Shown: positions 33,481-41,677 of the stretch, piece by piece
Layout: the number at the start of each line of letters is the position of its first letter
How positions within the stretch are numbered: the stretch's first letter is position 1
Assembly (NCBI RefSeq): GCF_003007685.1
Contig: NZ_PXNN01000016.1
Coordinates: forward strand, 275,187 to 318,728
DNA length: 43,542 nucleotides
Reading direction: 5' to 3'
DNA from: Marinobacter halophilus
GTDB taxonomy: Bacteria; Pseudomonadota; Gammaproteobacteria; Pseudomonadales; Oleiphilaceae
Program-made: the position numbers and the translations under genes
Notes under the pieces: generated by a model
Databases searched by the model: none
Told to the model about the DNA's origin: nothing
The model's input: only the letters and a program-made list of their open reading frames with translations

Positions 33481-35616
33481 ATGCCCCAGGCAAGCGGATT
33501 GCAGTTTACCGCCCGTGTAGGCGAATTCCCCTCAGATCACTTCTCGGTTGCCGGCTTTGCGCTGACCGAAAGCCTCTCCCAGTTGTTTCAGGGCCGTGTG
33601 CATCTGGCCAGTACCGACGCCGATGTGGCCGCTGCTGACGTTCTGGAGCAATCGGTGGACCTGGTGGTGTGGCAAGATGGCCAGCCGGTACGGCGTTTCA
33701 CCGGCGTGGTCAACGAGTTCGTCCGGGGCAACACCGGCCATCGCCGCACCGCCTATGAAGTGGTCATTCAGCCCCCGACCTGGCGCCTGGGCCTGATGCA
33801 CAACAGCCGCATCTTCCAGACCCAGAGTACCGACGCCATCGTGCGCACCCTGCTGGAAGAGCGGGGCATCATTGATACCGTGTTCGATTTCAAGCGCCCC
33901 CCTGAAGAACGCGAATACTGCGTCCAGCACCGGGAATCCGATCTTCAATTTATCGAACGCCTGGCCGCCGAAGAAGGCTGGCATTACCGTTACCAGCACG
34001 GCAGCGTGGACGGTGAAGAACAACCGGCGTTAATCATCGCTGACCACCACGGCGATGCTCCTAAGCTGGACCCGGTCCCCTGCAACACCCAGGCCGGCGG
34101 CAGTACCAAGCAGGCCTGTGTGTTCAGCTTCGCCTACGAAGAGCGTATCAAAGCCGCCTCCGTGGCCATGAAGGACTACACCTTCAAAAACCCCGCTTAC
34201 GCCCTGATGCACGAACAAAGCGCCGGCAGCCCCAATCACCGGGAAGACTACCAACACTACGATTACCCCGGCCGCTACAAAGCCGACGCCAGTGGCCAGC
34301 CGTTCACCCAGGCCAGACTGGACGCCCTCAGAAACGACGCCAGCCTGGCCAAAGGTGAAAGCAACCGCCCCGACTTCACCCCCGGCGCCAAAGTCGAGCT
34401 GCAGGACCACGACAGCCAGAGCCTGAACCGGGAATGGCTGCTGACCGCCATCACCCACACCGGCAAGCAGCCTCAGGCGATGCAGGAAGAAGGTGGCAGC
34501 CAGCCCACCAGCTACCACAACGACTTCACCGCCATCCCCGCCGATAAAACCTGGCGCCCGCTGTGCGAACACAAACCGATGATGGACGGCCCCCAGATGG
34601 CCATCGTCACCGGCCCCGAGGGTGAAGAGATCCACTGCGACCAGTACGGAAGAGTCAAAGTAAGATTCCCCTGGGACCGCTACTCGAAAAACGACGAACA
34701 CAGCAGTGCCTGGTTGCGCGTCGCCCAGGGCTGGGCTGGCGGCCAATACGGCTTTATGGCCCTGCCCAGAATCGGCAACGAAGTGATTGTGTCCTTCCTG
34801 GACGGCGACCCGGACCAGCCGATCATCACCGGTCGCACCTACCACGCCACCAACACACCGCCGTACGCGCTGCCAGAACACAAAACAAGAACCACCCTGA
34901 AAACCAAAACCCACAAGGGTGAGGGCAGCAACGAGCTGCGCTTTGAAGACGAAGCCGACCAGGAGCAGATCTACGTCCACGCCCAGAAAGACCTGGACCT
35001 GTTGACCGAAAACAACCGCACCGAAGTCATCAAGAATGACAGCCACCTGACGGTGGAAAACAACCGCTTCAGCCACACCAAAGGCAACAGCCACCACACC
35101 ACCGAAGGCGAACACCGGGAAAGCATCGGCTCCGACTACAGCCTCACCGTCAACGGCAGCCACCACAGCAAGCAGGGCAAGAACCAGCTGGTGGAAGCCG
35201 GCACCGAGATTCACCACAAAGCCGGTATGAAAATTGTGATTGAGGCCGGGGCTGAGGTGACGCTGAAGGCCGGTGGCAGCTTTGTGAAGGTGGACCCCAG
35301 CGGGGTGACGATTTCCGGGCCGCTGGTGCGGATGAATTCCGGGGGTGGGCCTGGGAGTGGGAGTGGGGTTGGGGTGGTTAATCCGGAGTTACCTTCAGCG
35401 CTTTCCGAGATGGCGCCAGAGCGCAGTGATCCGGATACACTGGCTTCGTCTGAAACACGTTCGTCAGTAGGCTCTGGGCAGTGGCCGGTAGAGGGGTTAA
35501 CCGGGGTAGTTCCTCCCGCCTCCGCTTTTGAAAAGGCAAGTGATAAAGGGGTTCTTTTAGTAAGCGGTTGTGCTCTTGGCGATGATGGTAAATGTAAGGT
35601 TCACGATCATGGCTGA
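33481..35616 (+). CDS. vgrG: VgrG (TssI), type VI secretion spike protein
   Basis: A 711-residue trimeric puncturing spike that carries effectors through the T6SS. The gp27-like base occupies about 1-370 (SGLQFTARVGEFPSDHF, HRESDLQFIERLAAEEGWHYRY), the gp5-like OB fold about 375-465 (EIHCDQYGRVKVRFPWDRYS, GGQYGFMALPRIGNEVIVSF, DGDPDQPIITGRTYHA), and the beta-helix needle about 500-630 (ENNRTEVIKNDSHLTVENNR, TLKAGGSFVKVDPSGV). A linker of Gly and Ser follows and then a tail of about 85 residues ending CALGDDGKCKVHDHG, with two Cys and two His. The ATG at 33481 has AGGGA upstream; the frame is open further 5' but lacks VgrG homology. No other T6SS structural gene is in the window. Confidence 0.95.
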   Translation: MPQASGLQFTARVGEFPSDHFSVAGFALTESLSQLFQGRVHLASTDADVAAADVLEQSVDLVVWQDGQPVRRFTGVVNEFVRGNTGHRRTAYEVVIQPPTWRLGLMHNSRIFQTQSTDAIVRTLLEERGIIDTVFDFKRPPEEREYCVQHRESDLQFIERLAAEEGWHYRYQHGSVDGEEQPALIIADHHGDAPKLDPVPCNTQAGGSTKQACVFSFAYEERIKAASVAMKDYTFKNPAYALMHEQSAGSPNHREDYQHYDYPGRYKADASGQPFTQARLDALRNDASLAKGESNRPDFTPGAKVELQDHDSQSLNREWLLTAITHTGKQPQAMQEEGGSQPTSYHNDFTAIPADKTWRPLCEHKPMMDGPQMAIVTGPEGEEIHCDQYGRVKVRFPWDRYSKNDEHSSAWLRVAQGWAGGQYGFMALPRIGNEVIVSFLDGDPDQPIITGRTYHATNTPPYALPEHKTRTTLKTKTHKGEGSNELRFEDEADQEQIYVHAQKDLDLLTENNRTEVIKNDSHLTVENNRFSHTKGNSHHTTEGEHRESIGSDYSLTVNGSHHSKQGKNQLVEAGTEIHHKAGMKIVIEAGAEVTLKAGGSFVKVDPSGVTISGPLVRMNSGGGPGSGSGVGVVNPELPSALSEMAPERSDPDTLASSETRSSVGSGQWPVEGLTGVVPPASAFEKASDKGVLLVSGCALGDDGKCKVHDHG

Positions 35617-36442
35617 GCAAGCGGTAACAGGCATTATCCAGGAACTTCCATCCAGAATTCCCTTTGTGATCCTGGATCTGGCCTTTCACCCATCGGTGTT
35701 GGAGTGGATCTATGAGGAGATCGAAGCCCGGTACCCTGGGAGTTGGAGGCCGTTATTGTTGGGAACGGATTATCAAGAGCGTTGGCAAGTGGGGCCAGCC
35801 CTGGTTGATCTGCGCTATGTGCCCGGTGCTCGTGACGATCTGATTAGCAAATATAAAGAGACCTTGCCGGGGATCTTTCTGACGCACCCGGCAGAGAGTT
35901 TGGATGAGGTGGCTGCTTGGCTCCAGCAGTTCCTATTGATTTCGCGTGGGACGCAACAGAGTTTGCTGCGGTTCTATGATCCTCGGGTATTCGGTTCGTT
36001 TCTGTCGGTGCTTGATCCGCAACAATATGGGCATTTTATTCCGCCAGGCGTCACTTGGTATTGGCAGAGCGGTGTGGAATGGTACAGGGCATCGTCAGGC
36101 TCCGAGGTGGATGGGCAGGAGAGGCCTAACGCATTCACGTGGCATTTTCGAGACTCGCAGATCAATGAGTTCACCGCTGAGCGACGCCGTGCGTTTGTCG
36201 ATGCGCTTACCGATAACTATGGAAAGTTCACTCCCTCTGAGCGCCCACAGAAGTATGTCGACGATGTCGTGACATTGGCTGAGGCTCTGGGGATGGATTC
36301 CAAAGCCGATATTGAGAAAGTTCTCCGGCTCCTGATTCAGAAAAAGAGTCAGCCAGCGGACCCCTTTTATTCATCGCTTGTTGAAAGAGCGGACCTAACC
36401 GCTTACCAGCAACTAGAAGCTATCGAAGACGGAAAGAGCTGA
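35609..36442 (+). CDS. DUF4123 protein, T6SS effector chaperone/adaptor
   Basis: A 277-residue protein of the DUF4123 family (T6SS effector chaperones, Tec/Tap), which load effectors onto a specific VgrG tip. The N-terminus PFVILDLAFHPSVLEWIYEE and the central LLRFYDPRVFGSFLSVL with QQYGHFIPPGVTWYW are the family landmarks. Its ATG lies inside the last codons of vgrG (8-base overlap), so translation is coupled, and the next gene starts two bases after its stop. This places it as the chaperone for the large protein encoded downstream. The region is noticeably richer in A and T than vgrG. Confidence 0.9.
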   Translation: MAEQAVTGIIQELPSRIPFVILDLAFHPSVLEWIYEEIEARYPGSWRPLLLGTDYQERWQVGPALVDLRYVPGARDDLISKYKETLPGIFLTHPAESLDEVAAWLQQFLLISRGTQQSLLRFYDPRVFGSFLSVLDPQQYGHFIPPGVTWYWQSGVEWYRASSGSEVDGQERPNAFTWHFRDSQINEFTAERRRAFVDALTDNYGKFTPSERPQKYVDDVVTLAEALGMDSKADIEKVLRLLIQKKSQPADPFYSSLVERADLTAYQQLEAIEDGKS

Positions 36443-36444
36443 TC

Positions 36445-39400
36445 ATGGACGATGTTCAAACCTCAAACGGTGCAGATAATACAATCGAACTGCCAGAGCC
36501 TTCCTATGAATGCTCACAGGAATCGACCAGCGCTGAGGCCAGTGATTGTAGTAGCACCAACTATGCTTCGTTGATTTACATAACTGGCCAGCGTTGTTTC
36601 TGGTTGCTTACTGATGAAGCACTGAATGCCATACAGAAAAGCACGGCCAGTTTGTCGCAGGTTATCAAAGCGGACCAGGTTTCCGAGAGAATAGAAGGCC
36701 TCAAGGCAATCGGGATTTCAGACCTGTTTATGCCTCCTCATCCCAGAACCTTTCTGCCTAAAATGTTGCAGGATGAGTGGAAAGGGGCAGAAAGAGATAG
36801 AGATAGAATTGAGACTGAAGCGGCGGCGCTTGCGGACTCTTTCAAGGAGCTAAATGATGAATATGCGAGCTTGTTTCACGAGGTGCGCAATTCCCCAAAT
36901 ATCTCAAAGGCAACGAAGCAAAGATACAATGACATCGCAAACACTCATTATTCAGCAAAGCGGGATGTACCGAGGAAGCATCGAGAGCTGAGGGCAAGCA
37001 TTCATAAATGCACAAAACGTATCGAAGAGCTTCAGGACATGGGCTTTTCGGCCGCTGAATCAGCGGGTTTTGTGGTTCAGGACAACACACTTTATTCGCC
37101 CCATCAGCAGAAAGTTTTTCAGCTTCTACGAGAGTACAAAAAAGCAAAAACTGATTTTCTGAATCATGAGCTACCGGACGAGGCAAAGTATCACACGTTT
37201 ATGCGGCTGTGCCGCGGCCACGGCCGAAGTGTGGAGTGTCAGCTATCGCCCACCAAAGAGAACCTGGTAGAGATTGAAGAATTCCTTGAAGAGTACTACG
37301 GCCATTTCAGTCATATCGGGCCCTACCTGAAAAAGGCCATTGAACTGGCATCCAATGGTGTGGCTGTGGCTGAGTATGTGCTGGCGCATCATGATGATAT
37401 CCGCACGGGACTGGACAAGCTATCCGGGTATCATCAAATGGAGCGAGACTACCGGAAAGTAGAGTCCGATCTCGAAAGTGCGGTTGTGGATTGGGCCAAA
37501 GTGCTTGGCAGGAACGGGCCGATTCCAAAAGTCGAGATTGAGCAATACCGGAAGCGGCTTGAGGAACACCGCGGCAGAATGTACCGGTTTCAGAAGGAGA
37601 CAGAAGCACTGTCCAGAAAGATGGAACCCGTGCGATTGTTTGTCTGGAACCCTGATGATTTTGCAGCCGAGCCCTTCAAGGTTTTGATGAAGCCAGGCAT
37701 GCCGCTTCGTGAATATACGCAGATCGGCAATGATAAGGTCTTGAACCATTTCTGCCTTAACGACTTGCCCGGAGTTGTGAGGCACGTTGATGGAGTACAC
37801 CCACTCCCGGAGCATGATGTCTACAGTCAGGAAACCGCCGAACACATAGCTTTGTCACTGAAAAAAGCTCAGAAATCCGAGCACGATGAGATCCTTGAAC
37901 GAGTGCTGACTGGCCTGGGATGCCAGAAATTAGATATGGCCCCGGCCTGGTTCAGTGATCGTGGGCTGTTTCACCACGATCTCTTTTATGCACAGGTTCA
38001 AGCAAAGTATTCCGTTTCAGCGCTGCAATCGGAGGAAGACAAAGAAAAATGGGGCATTAACCTGCGAAGTGTCCTGTTTGAGAAAGATGCGCGAAAGCAC
38101 CTCATGGTGTTTGATGATAGCTACATGGCTCAGTTTTCCCGTTATGTTTTGGGTGGCATTGATCGTGATGTTGCGGATTATGTTCGAACGAACGTCAAAA
38201 TATCTGCGCAATCCTCATTTTCGGGTCCCGACTCCGGTGTGGAGGGGACAACAAAAATAAGGGAAAACGGAGAGCAGGGCGACGGGATGAAAGTCGAGTA
38301 CGGATTAGCCAGTGCGAGCGTTGGTGGAAGGCTAACGGTTATGCAGGGGCATCTTGATCTTTTCGATATTCGGCTCCCGGAACCCCAGAATGCACGTCCA
38401 TTTAAAGTGCGCTATGAGACAAAAAATGGCCCCGCAAAAATGCATGTCGGTCGATTTTACTGTGAGCTGAATGCCAAGCTCACCGGCTATGTTGGCGCCA
38501 ACGTGATGCTGACTGGCGGGTTGGGGATCGAAGTTGAGAAGGGGAAAGGTTTAACCTTATCGGGCATCAATAACGGAATGCCTGAAGGGCAAATGGATGC
38601 CTTCGCCGGAGCACAGGTGGGAGTGGTTGCTTCAACCAGCCTGTACTGGAACTTGCCGGACGAGGTTCGGAAAAAGGTCAATTACATGAGAGCCCACGAA
38701 CCGGTAGAGGAGTGGGCCTGCGTCGGGATGCTTAGTGCCGGGCTTACAGCAAGTTGGGGTGTGGGGTATAGCCGGTCGTTCCAGTTGGGCATGAACAATG
38801 GCAAGTTGGTTTTTGTTGGTGATGCGGGAATGACAACCGGCCTTGGCCTGAAAGGTAAGTTGGCGTTTGAAATAGATTTCAAGACGGTATCCTACTGGAT
38901 GGCGGTAGTGCAGAACGAGCTGCACAAGAACGATTACCGTCACATTGAATGGGTAACGCCGGGGGCGTTCGATTTTTTGAGCATGCTTAGTTACTTGCAG
39001 CTGACCACTGCGCTTGATGCATCCTTTTTTGCGGCTCGCCAATTGAGCTTTGTGCAAGAGGTGTTTGACTCGATTAACAAGAGTGAACGGGCGGGGATGG
39101 TGGCTTTGCGGATAGTCGAGGCGATAGATGATCCAGATGCCGACAGTGGCCCAAGTGGCCAACCAGTCTCAGGGCTTGGAAATTACGGGACTAAGTCTGT
39201 TGATTATCAAGAATGGTTTAGAGGGCTACAGCCGGAGGCGATTGGGCCACTGCTGCATAATTTAGTCTCGAAGCCAGTCGATTACGTTGGCGAAGATGGT
39301 GTTCGAAGGTCGTCTGAGGAAATGCTCAAAATTCAGCAGGCCTCCATATTGCAGTGCCTCAAGTGGATGAGTAAAGCGGAAGATACGTTTCCTGGATCCT

Positions 39401-39633
39401 TTCGTGAAGTGACACCCAACCGCCCTCAGCGCCAATTTGAGGAGTCGGTAATCCGTATGAATGCCCATGGTACGAAACCGGAAGGGGGTTCCTTGTTGGC
39501 TGCTCGAAATAATGTGGCGAGACTGGATGAATTTATGTCGCAAGAACTGGTTGGCGCTCAAGACATAGTTCGCTTCCAAGAGTATAGGGCTTTGTTAAAA
39601 AATCTCAGTTCTCATCTATGGGGTCACGTATAA
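36445..39633 (+). CDS. Large putative T6SS effector of unknown activity
   Basis: A 1062-residue cytoplasm-made protein without signal peptide. By position (after vgrG and a DUF4123 chaperone, before two exported Sel1 proteins) it should be the delivered toxin. N-terminal domain about 40-105 (SLIYITGQRCFWLLTDEALN), a charged, coiled-coil-rich part about 110-245 and 330-395, then a middle region to about 600. Residues about 615-815 are a Gly/Ala-rich repetitive all-beta-like region (GYVGANVMLTGGLG, DAFAGAQVGVVASTS, GMLSAGLTASWGVGYS, AGMTTGLGLKGKLAFEI) of the kind I recall in large VgrG-linked proteins of pseudomonads; the rest to the C-terminus is helical. I see no lipase, nuclease, peptidase or amidase motif and no MIX or PAAR. 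It may be a VasX-like membrane-active toxin, which is a guess. Confidence 0.85.
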   Translation: MDDVQTSNGADNTIELPEPSYECSQESTSAEASDCSSTNYASLIYITGQRCFWLLTDEALNAIQKSTASLSQVIKADQVSERIEGLKAIGISDLFMPPHPRTFLPKMLQDEWKGAERDRDRIETEAAALADSFKELNDEYASLFHEVRNSPNISKATKQRYNDIANTHYSAKRDVPRKHRELRASIHKCTKRIEELQDMGFSAAESAGFVVQDNTLYSPHQQKVFQLLREYKKAKTDFLNHELPDEAKYHTFMRLCRGHGRSVECQLSPTKENLVEIEEFLEEYYGHFSHIGPYLKKAIELASNGVAVAEYVLAHHDDIRTGLDKLSGYHQMERDYRKVESDLESAVVDWAKVLGRNGPIPKVEIEQYRKRLEEHRGRMYRFQKETEALSRKMEPVRLFVWNPDDFAAEPFKVLMKPGMPLREYTQIGNDKVLNHFCLNDLPGVVRHVDGVHPLPEHDVYSQETAEHIALSLKKAQKSEHDEILERVLTGLGCQKLDMAPAWFSDRGLFHHDLFYAQVQAKYSVSALQSEEDKEKWGINLRSVLFEKDARKHLMVFDDSYMAQFSRYVLGGIDRDVADYVRTNVKISAQSSFSGPDSGVEGTTKIRENGEQGDGMKVEYGLASASVGGRLTVMQGHLDLFDIRLPEPQNARPFKVRYETKNGPAKMHVGRFYCELNAKLTGYVGANVMLTGGLGIEVEKGKGLTLSGINNGMPEGQMDAFAGAQVGVVASTSLYWNLPDEVRKKVNYMRAHEPVEEWACVGMLSAGLTASWGVGYSRSFQLGMNNGKLVFVGDAGMTTGLGLKGKLAFEIDFKTVSYWMAVVQNELHKNDYRHIEWVTPGAFDFLSMLSYLQLTTALDASFFAARQLSFVQEVFDSINKSERAGMVALRIVEAIDDPDADSGPSGQPVSGLGNYGTKSVDYQEWFRGLQPEAIGPLLHNLVSKPVDYVGEDGVRRSSEEMLKIQQASILQCLKWMSKAEDTFPGSFREVTPNRPQRQFEESVIRMNAHGTKPEGGSLLAARNNVARLDEFMSQELVGAQDIVRFQEYRALLKNLSSHLWGHV

Positions 39634-40647
39634 ATGACTAAATACTCACCGGTCTGGTGCGTAGTGTTTTGGTTAATGATTGCTCCAGTCACAGCCCAAT
39701 CTCAAAGTGATGATGGGCGTGCTGATGAGCTTTTTCTCGAAGGCTACATGTTATATCAGCAATACGCCGGTGGAAGATCGCTTCCTAAGTTCAAGAAGGC
39801 AGCTGAACTGGGGCATATAGAAGCCGCGTATTACGCAGGTAATGTTATTCGTCGGAATCATACGTTCATGACTTCGGAGTCCGAACATTACTATCGTCAG
39901 GCTGCCGATGGTGGTGATGTCTACGCGATGCTCAGACTTGCTCAAAAAGATAGTGTTTGCGGAACGCTTCGCAATTGTGATTATGATCGCGAGGCTTGGC
40001 TAGAGCGTGCTTTGGAGTTAAGCCTTCCAAGGGCGGAAGCTGGTGATACAGAGGCAATGATGGCTCTTTCCTCGGCCTATGCGATTAAGGGAGATAGTGC
40101 TTCGGATCTCAAATGGGTTGAGCGTGCAGCCGAAAATGGCCATGCCTTCGCTCAGTACTGGATGGCTGTGATGTTGAGTGAACAGGAGCGAGGTTTTTAC
40201 TGGACTGAAGCAGGCCGTCAACGAGACGTTCTGAAATGGCTGAAAGCCTCGGCAGTAAGTGGGTACCCAAAAGCGATGTATAAGTTAGCTGTTACGCTTC
40301 GAGCGCAAGGACGGCTCGAGGAAGCTCGATATTGGGTTGAGGTCATGGGTAAAACGGATTATTACGATGCAGTCTTGGAGTCCGGGGTTCAGCTCATGAT
40401 GGGGCCAGATGTAGGCGATATATTCTCTCCAACTATTTCTTATCAATTCGAGAAACCTCGACCAGTGGAAGGTGCAGCACTTCTACTTGCACTTCATCGC
40501 CAAACCGGAAAAGACGCTCCGCTGGAAATGATTGAAGCCTATCAGGAGCATTTGACGCCGGAAATTATGGCTGAAGTGGAGACTCGATCTAAAGAGCTTC
40601 TGGTGGATACTCCCGTGATCTACTACCTGCCCAAATTTGGGATCTAA
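39634..40647 (+). CDS. Exported Sel1-repeat protein, likely immunity protein 1
   Basis: A 337-residue protein starting directly after the effector stop codon. A signal peptide (about 1-22, ending APVTA) sends it to the periplasm. At least five Sel1-like repeats follow (KKAAELGHIEAAYYAGNVI, RQAADGGDVYAMLRLAQ, RAEAGDTEAMMALSSAY, ERAAENGHAFAQYWMA, KASAVSGYPKAMYKLA). Two cysteines in DSVCGTLRNCDYD are shared with the next gene's product. It ends LLVDTPVIYYLPKFGI. Sel1-repeat periplasmic immunity proteins are known for T6SS lipases (Tli5 type), so protection against the neighbouring toxin is likely; this points to a toxin acting in the periplasm or on the membrane. Confidence 0.87.
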   Translation: MTKYSPVWCVVFWLMIAPVTAQSQSDDGRADELFLEGYMLYQQYAGGRSLPKFKKAAELGHIEAAYYAGNVIRRNHTFMTSESEHYYRQAADGGDVYAMLRLAQKDSVCGTLRNCDYDREAWLERALELSLPRAEAGDTEAMMALSSAYAIKGDSASDLKWVERAAENGHAFAQYWMAVMLSEQERGFYWTEAGRQRDVLKWLKASAVSGYPKAMYKLAVTLRAQGRLEEARYWVEVMGKTDYYDAVLESGVQLMMGPDVGDIFSPTISYQFEKPRPVEGAALLLALHRQTGKDAPLEMIEAYQEHLTPEIMAEVETRSKELLVDTPVIYYLPKFGI

Positions 40648-40652
40648 GGACG

Positions 40653-41651
40653 ATGAGAGTGTTTCGGCATGTAGCGTTATCTTTGGTGGTCTTCTTGGTC
40701 TGGCCTTTGTCAGCTCAGGGCGAAACAGACCGGGAGCGCGCTGATGCTTTGTTCCAGCAAGGCTACACGCTTTACCAGCAACACTCTGCCTCCAGTGCAC
40801 TGGCTAGGTTCAAGGAGGCCGCGGAGCTTGGCCATACAGAAGCCGCTTACTATGCCGGCAATATTATCCGCCAAGACTATACCTACATTACGATGGAATC
40901 CGAGCAGTACTACCGTCAGGCTGCAGAAGGCGGTGATGTCTACGCCATGCTGAGGCTTGCCCAGGAAGACAGTGTTTGTGGGACGCTTCGAGAATGCGAC
41001 TATGACCGCGAAGCTTGGCTAGAGCGTGCTCTAGAGACCGCTATTCCAATGGCCGAAGCGGGGGATACAGAGGCTATGATGGCGCTCTCTTCCGCATACG
41101 CGATCAAGGGAGATCGGTCCGTGGATTTCGAGTATGTTGAGCGCGCAGCAGAAAAGGGCCATGCCTTTGCTCAGTACTGGATGGCCATGATGTTGATTCA
41201 ACAGGAGCGCGGTTTTTACTGGACGAAGGCTGGCCGTCGTAAAGATGCTCTGCAGTGGCTCCGAGCATCCGCAGAGCAGGGCTTTCCGAAGGCAATGCAT
41301 AAGCTCGCAATAGAATATGCCAAGGATAATCGGACGCTTGAGGCTAATGTATGGGTCGATCGCATGGGGAAGACGGACTACTTTGAGGCTCTTTTTGAGT
41401 ATGGATTGGTCCTAGTTGCTGGACCGGATGGGGCGAAAGGCAGGATTCAATACCCCGAAGCCAAGCCAGTTGAAGGTTTGGCTGTACTCCTAGCTTTACA
41501 CAGAGAAACAGACAACTCCTCAGTTAAGTTTGGTATTGAGCAACTTTTGACTGACTTAGAACCCGAAACAATATCCGAAGCAAAAGTAAAATCCGCAGAG
41601 TTGCTGGTTGATACACCAATTCTTCACTACTTGCCCAAGTTTGGGATATAG
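40653..41651 (+). CDS. Exported Sel1-repeat protein, likely immunity protein 2
   Basis: A 332-residue paralogue of the preceding protein, arising by tandem duplication. It has a signal peptide (about 1-24, WPLSAQG), the same five repeats (KEAAELGHTEAAYYAGNII, RQAAEGGDVYAMLRLAQ, AEAGDTEAMMALSSAY, ERAAEKGHAFAQYWMA, RASAEQGFPKAMHKLA), the same DSVCGTLRECDYD cysteine segment and the same end LLVDTPILHYLPKFGI. AAGGA lies upstream of the ATG, five bases after the first copy's stop. The copies differ mostly in the C-terminal third, where the target of the toxin may be recognised. Two non-identical copies suggest divergence against related toxins. Confidence 0.87.
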   Translation: MRVFRHVALSLVVFLVWPLSAQGETDRERADALFQQGYTLYQQHSASSALARFKEAAELGHTEAAYYAGNIIRQDYTYITMESEQYYRQAAEGGDVYAMLRLAQEDSVCGTLRECDYDREAWLERALETAIPMAEAGDTEAMMALSSAYAIKGDRSVDFEYVERAAEKGHAFAQYWMAMMLIQQERGFYWTKAGRRKDALQWLRASAEQGFPKAMHKLAIEYAKDNRTLEANVWVDRMGKTDYFEALFEYGLVLVAGPDGAKGRIQYPEAKPVEGLAVLLALHRETDNSSVKFGIEQLLTDLEPETISEAKVKSAELLVDTPILHYLPKFGI

Positions 41652-41677
41652 GCAATTCGCTTTCAAGGAACGAAACA

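Noticed and set aside
34030..35217. A 395-codon open frame on the minus strand opposite vgrG
   Set aside because: It mirrors the highly biased codon use of vgrG, has low-complexity Val/Ala/Gly-rich translation and no ribosome site or known motif; vgrG is certain on the other strand.
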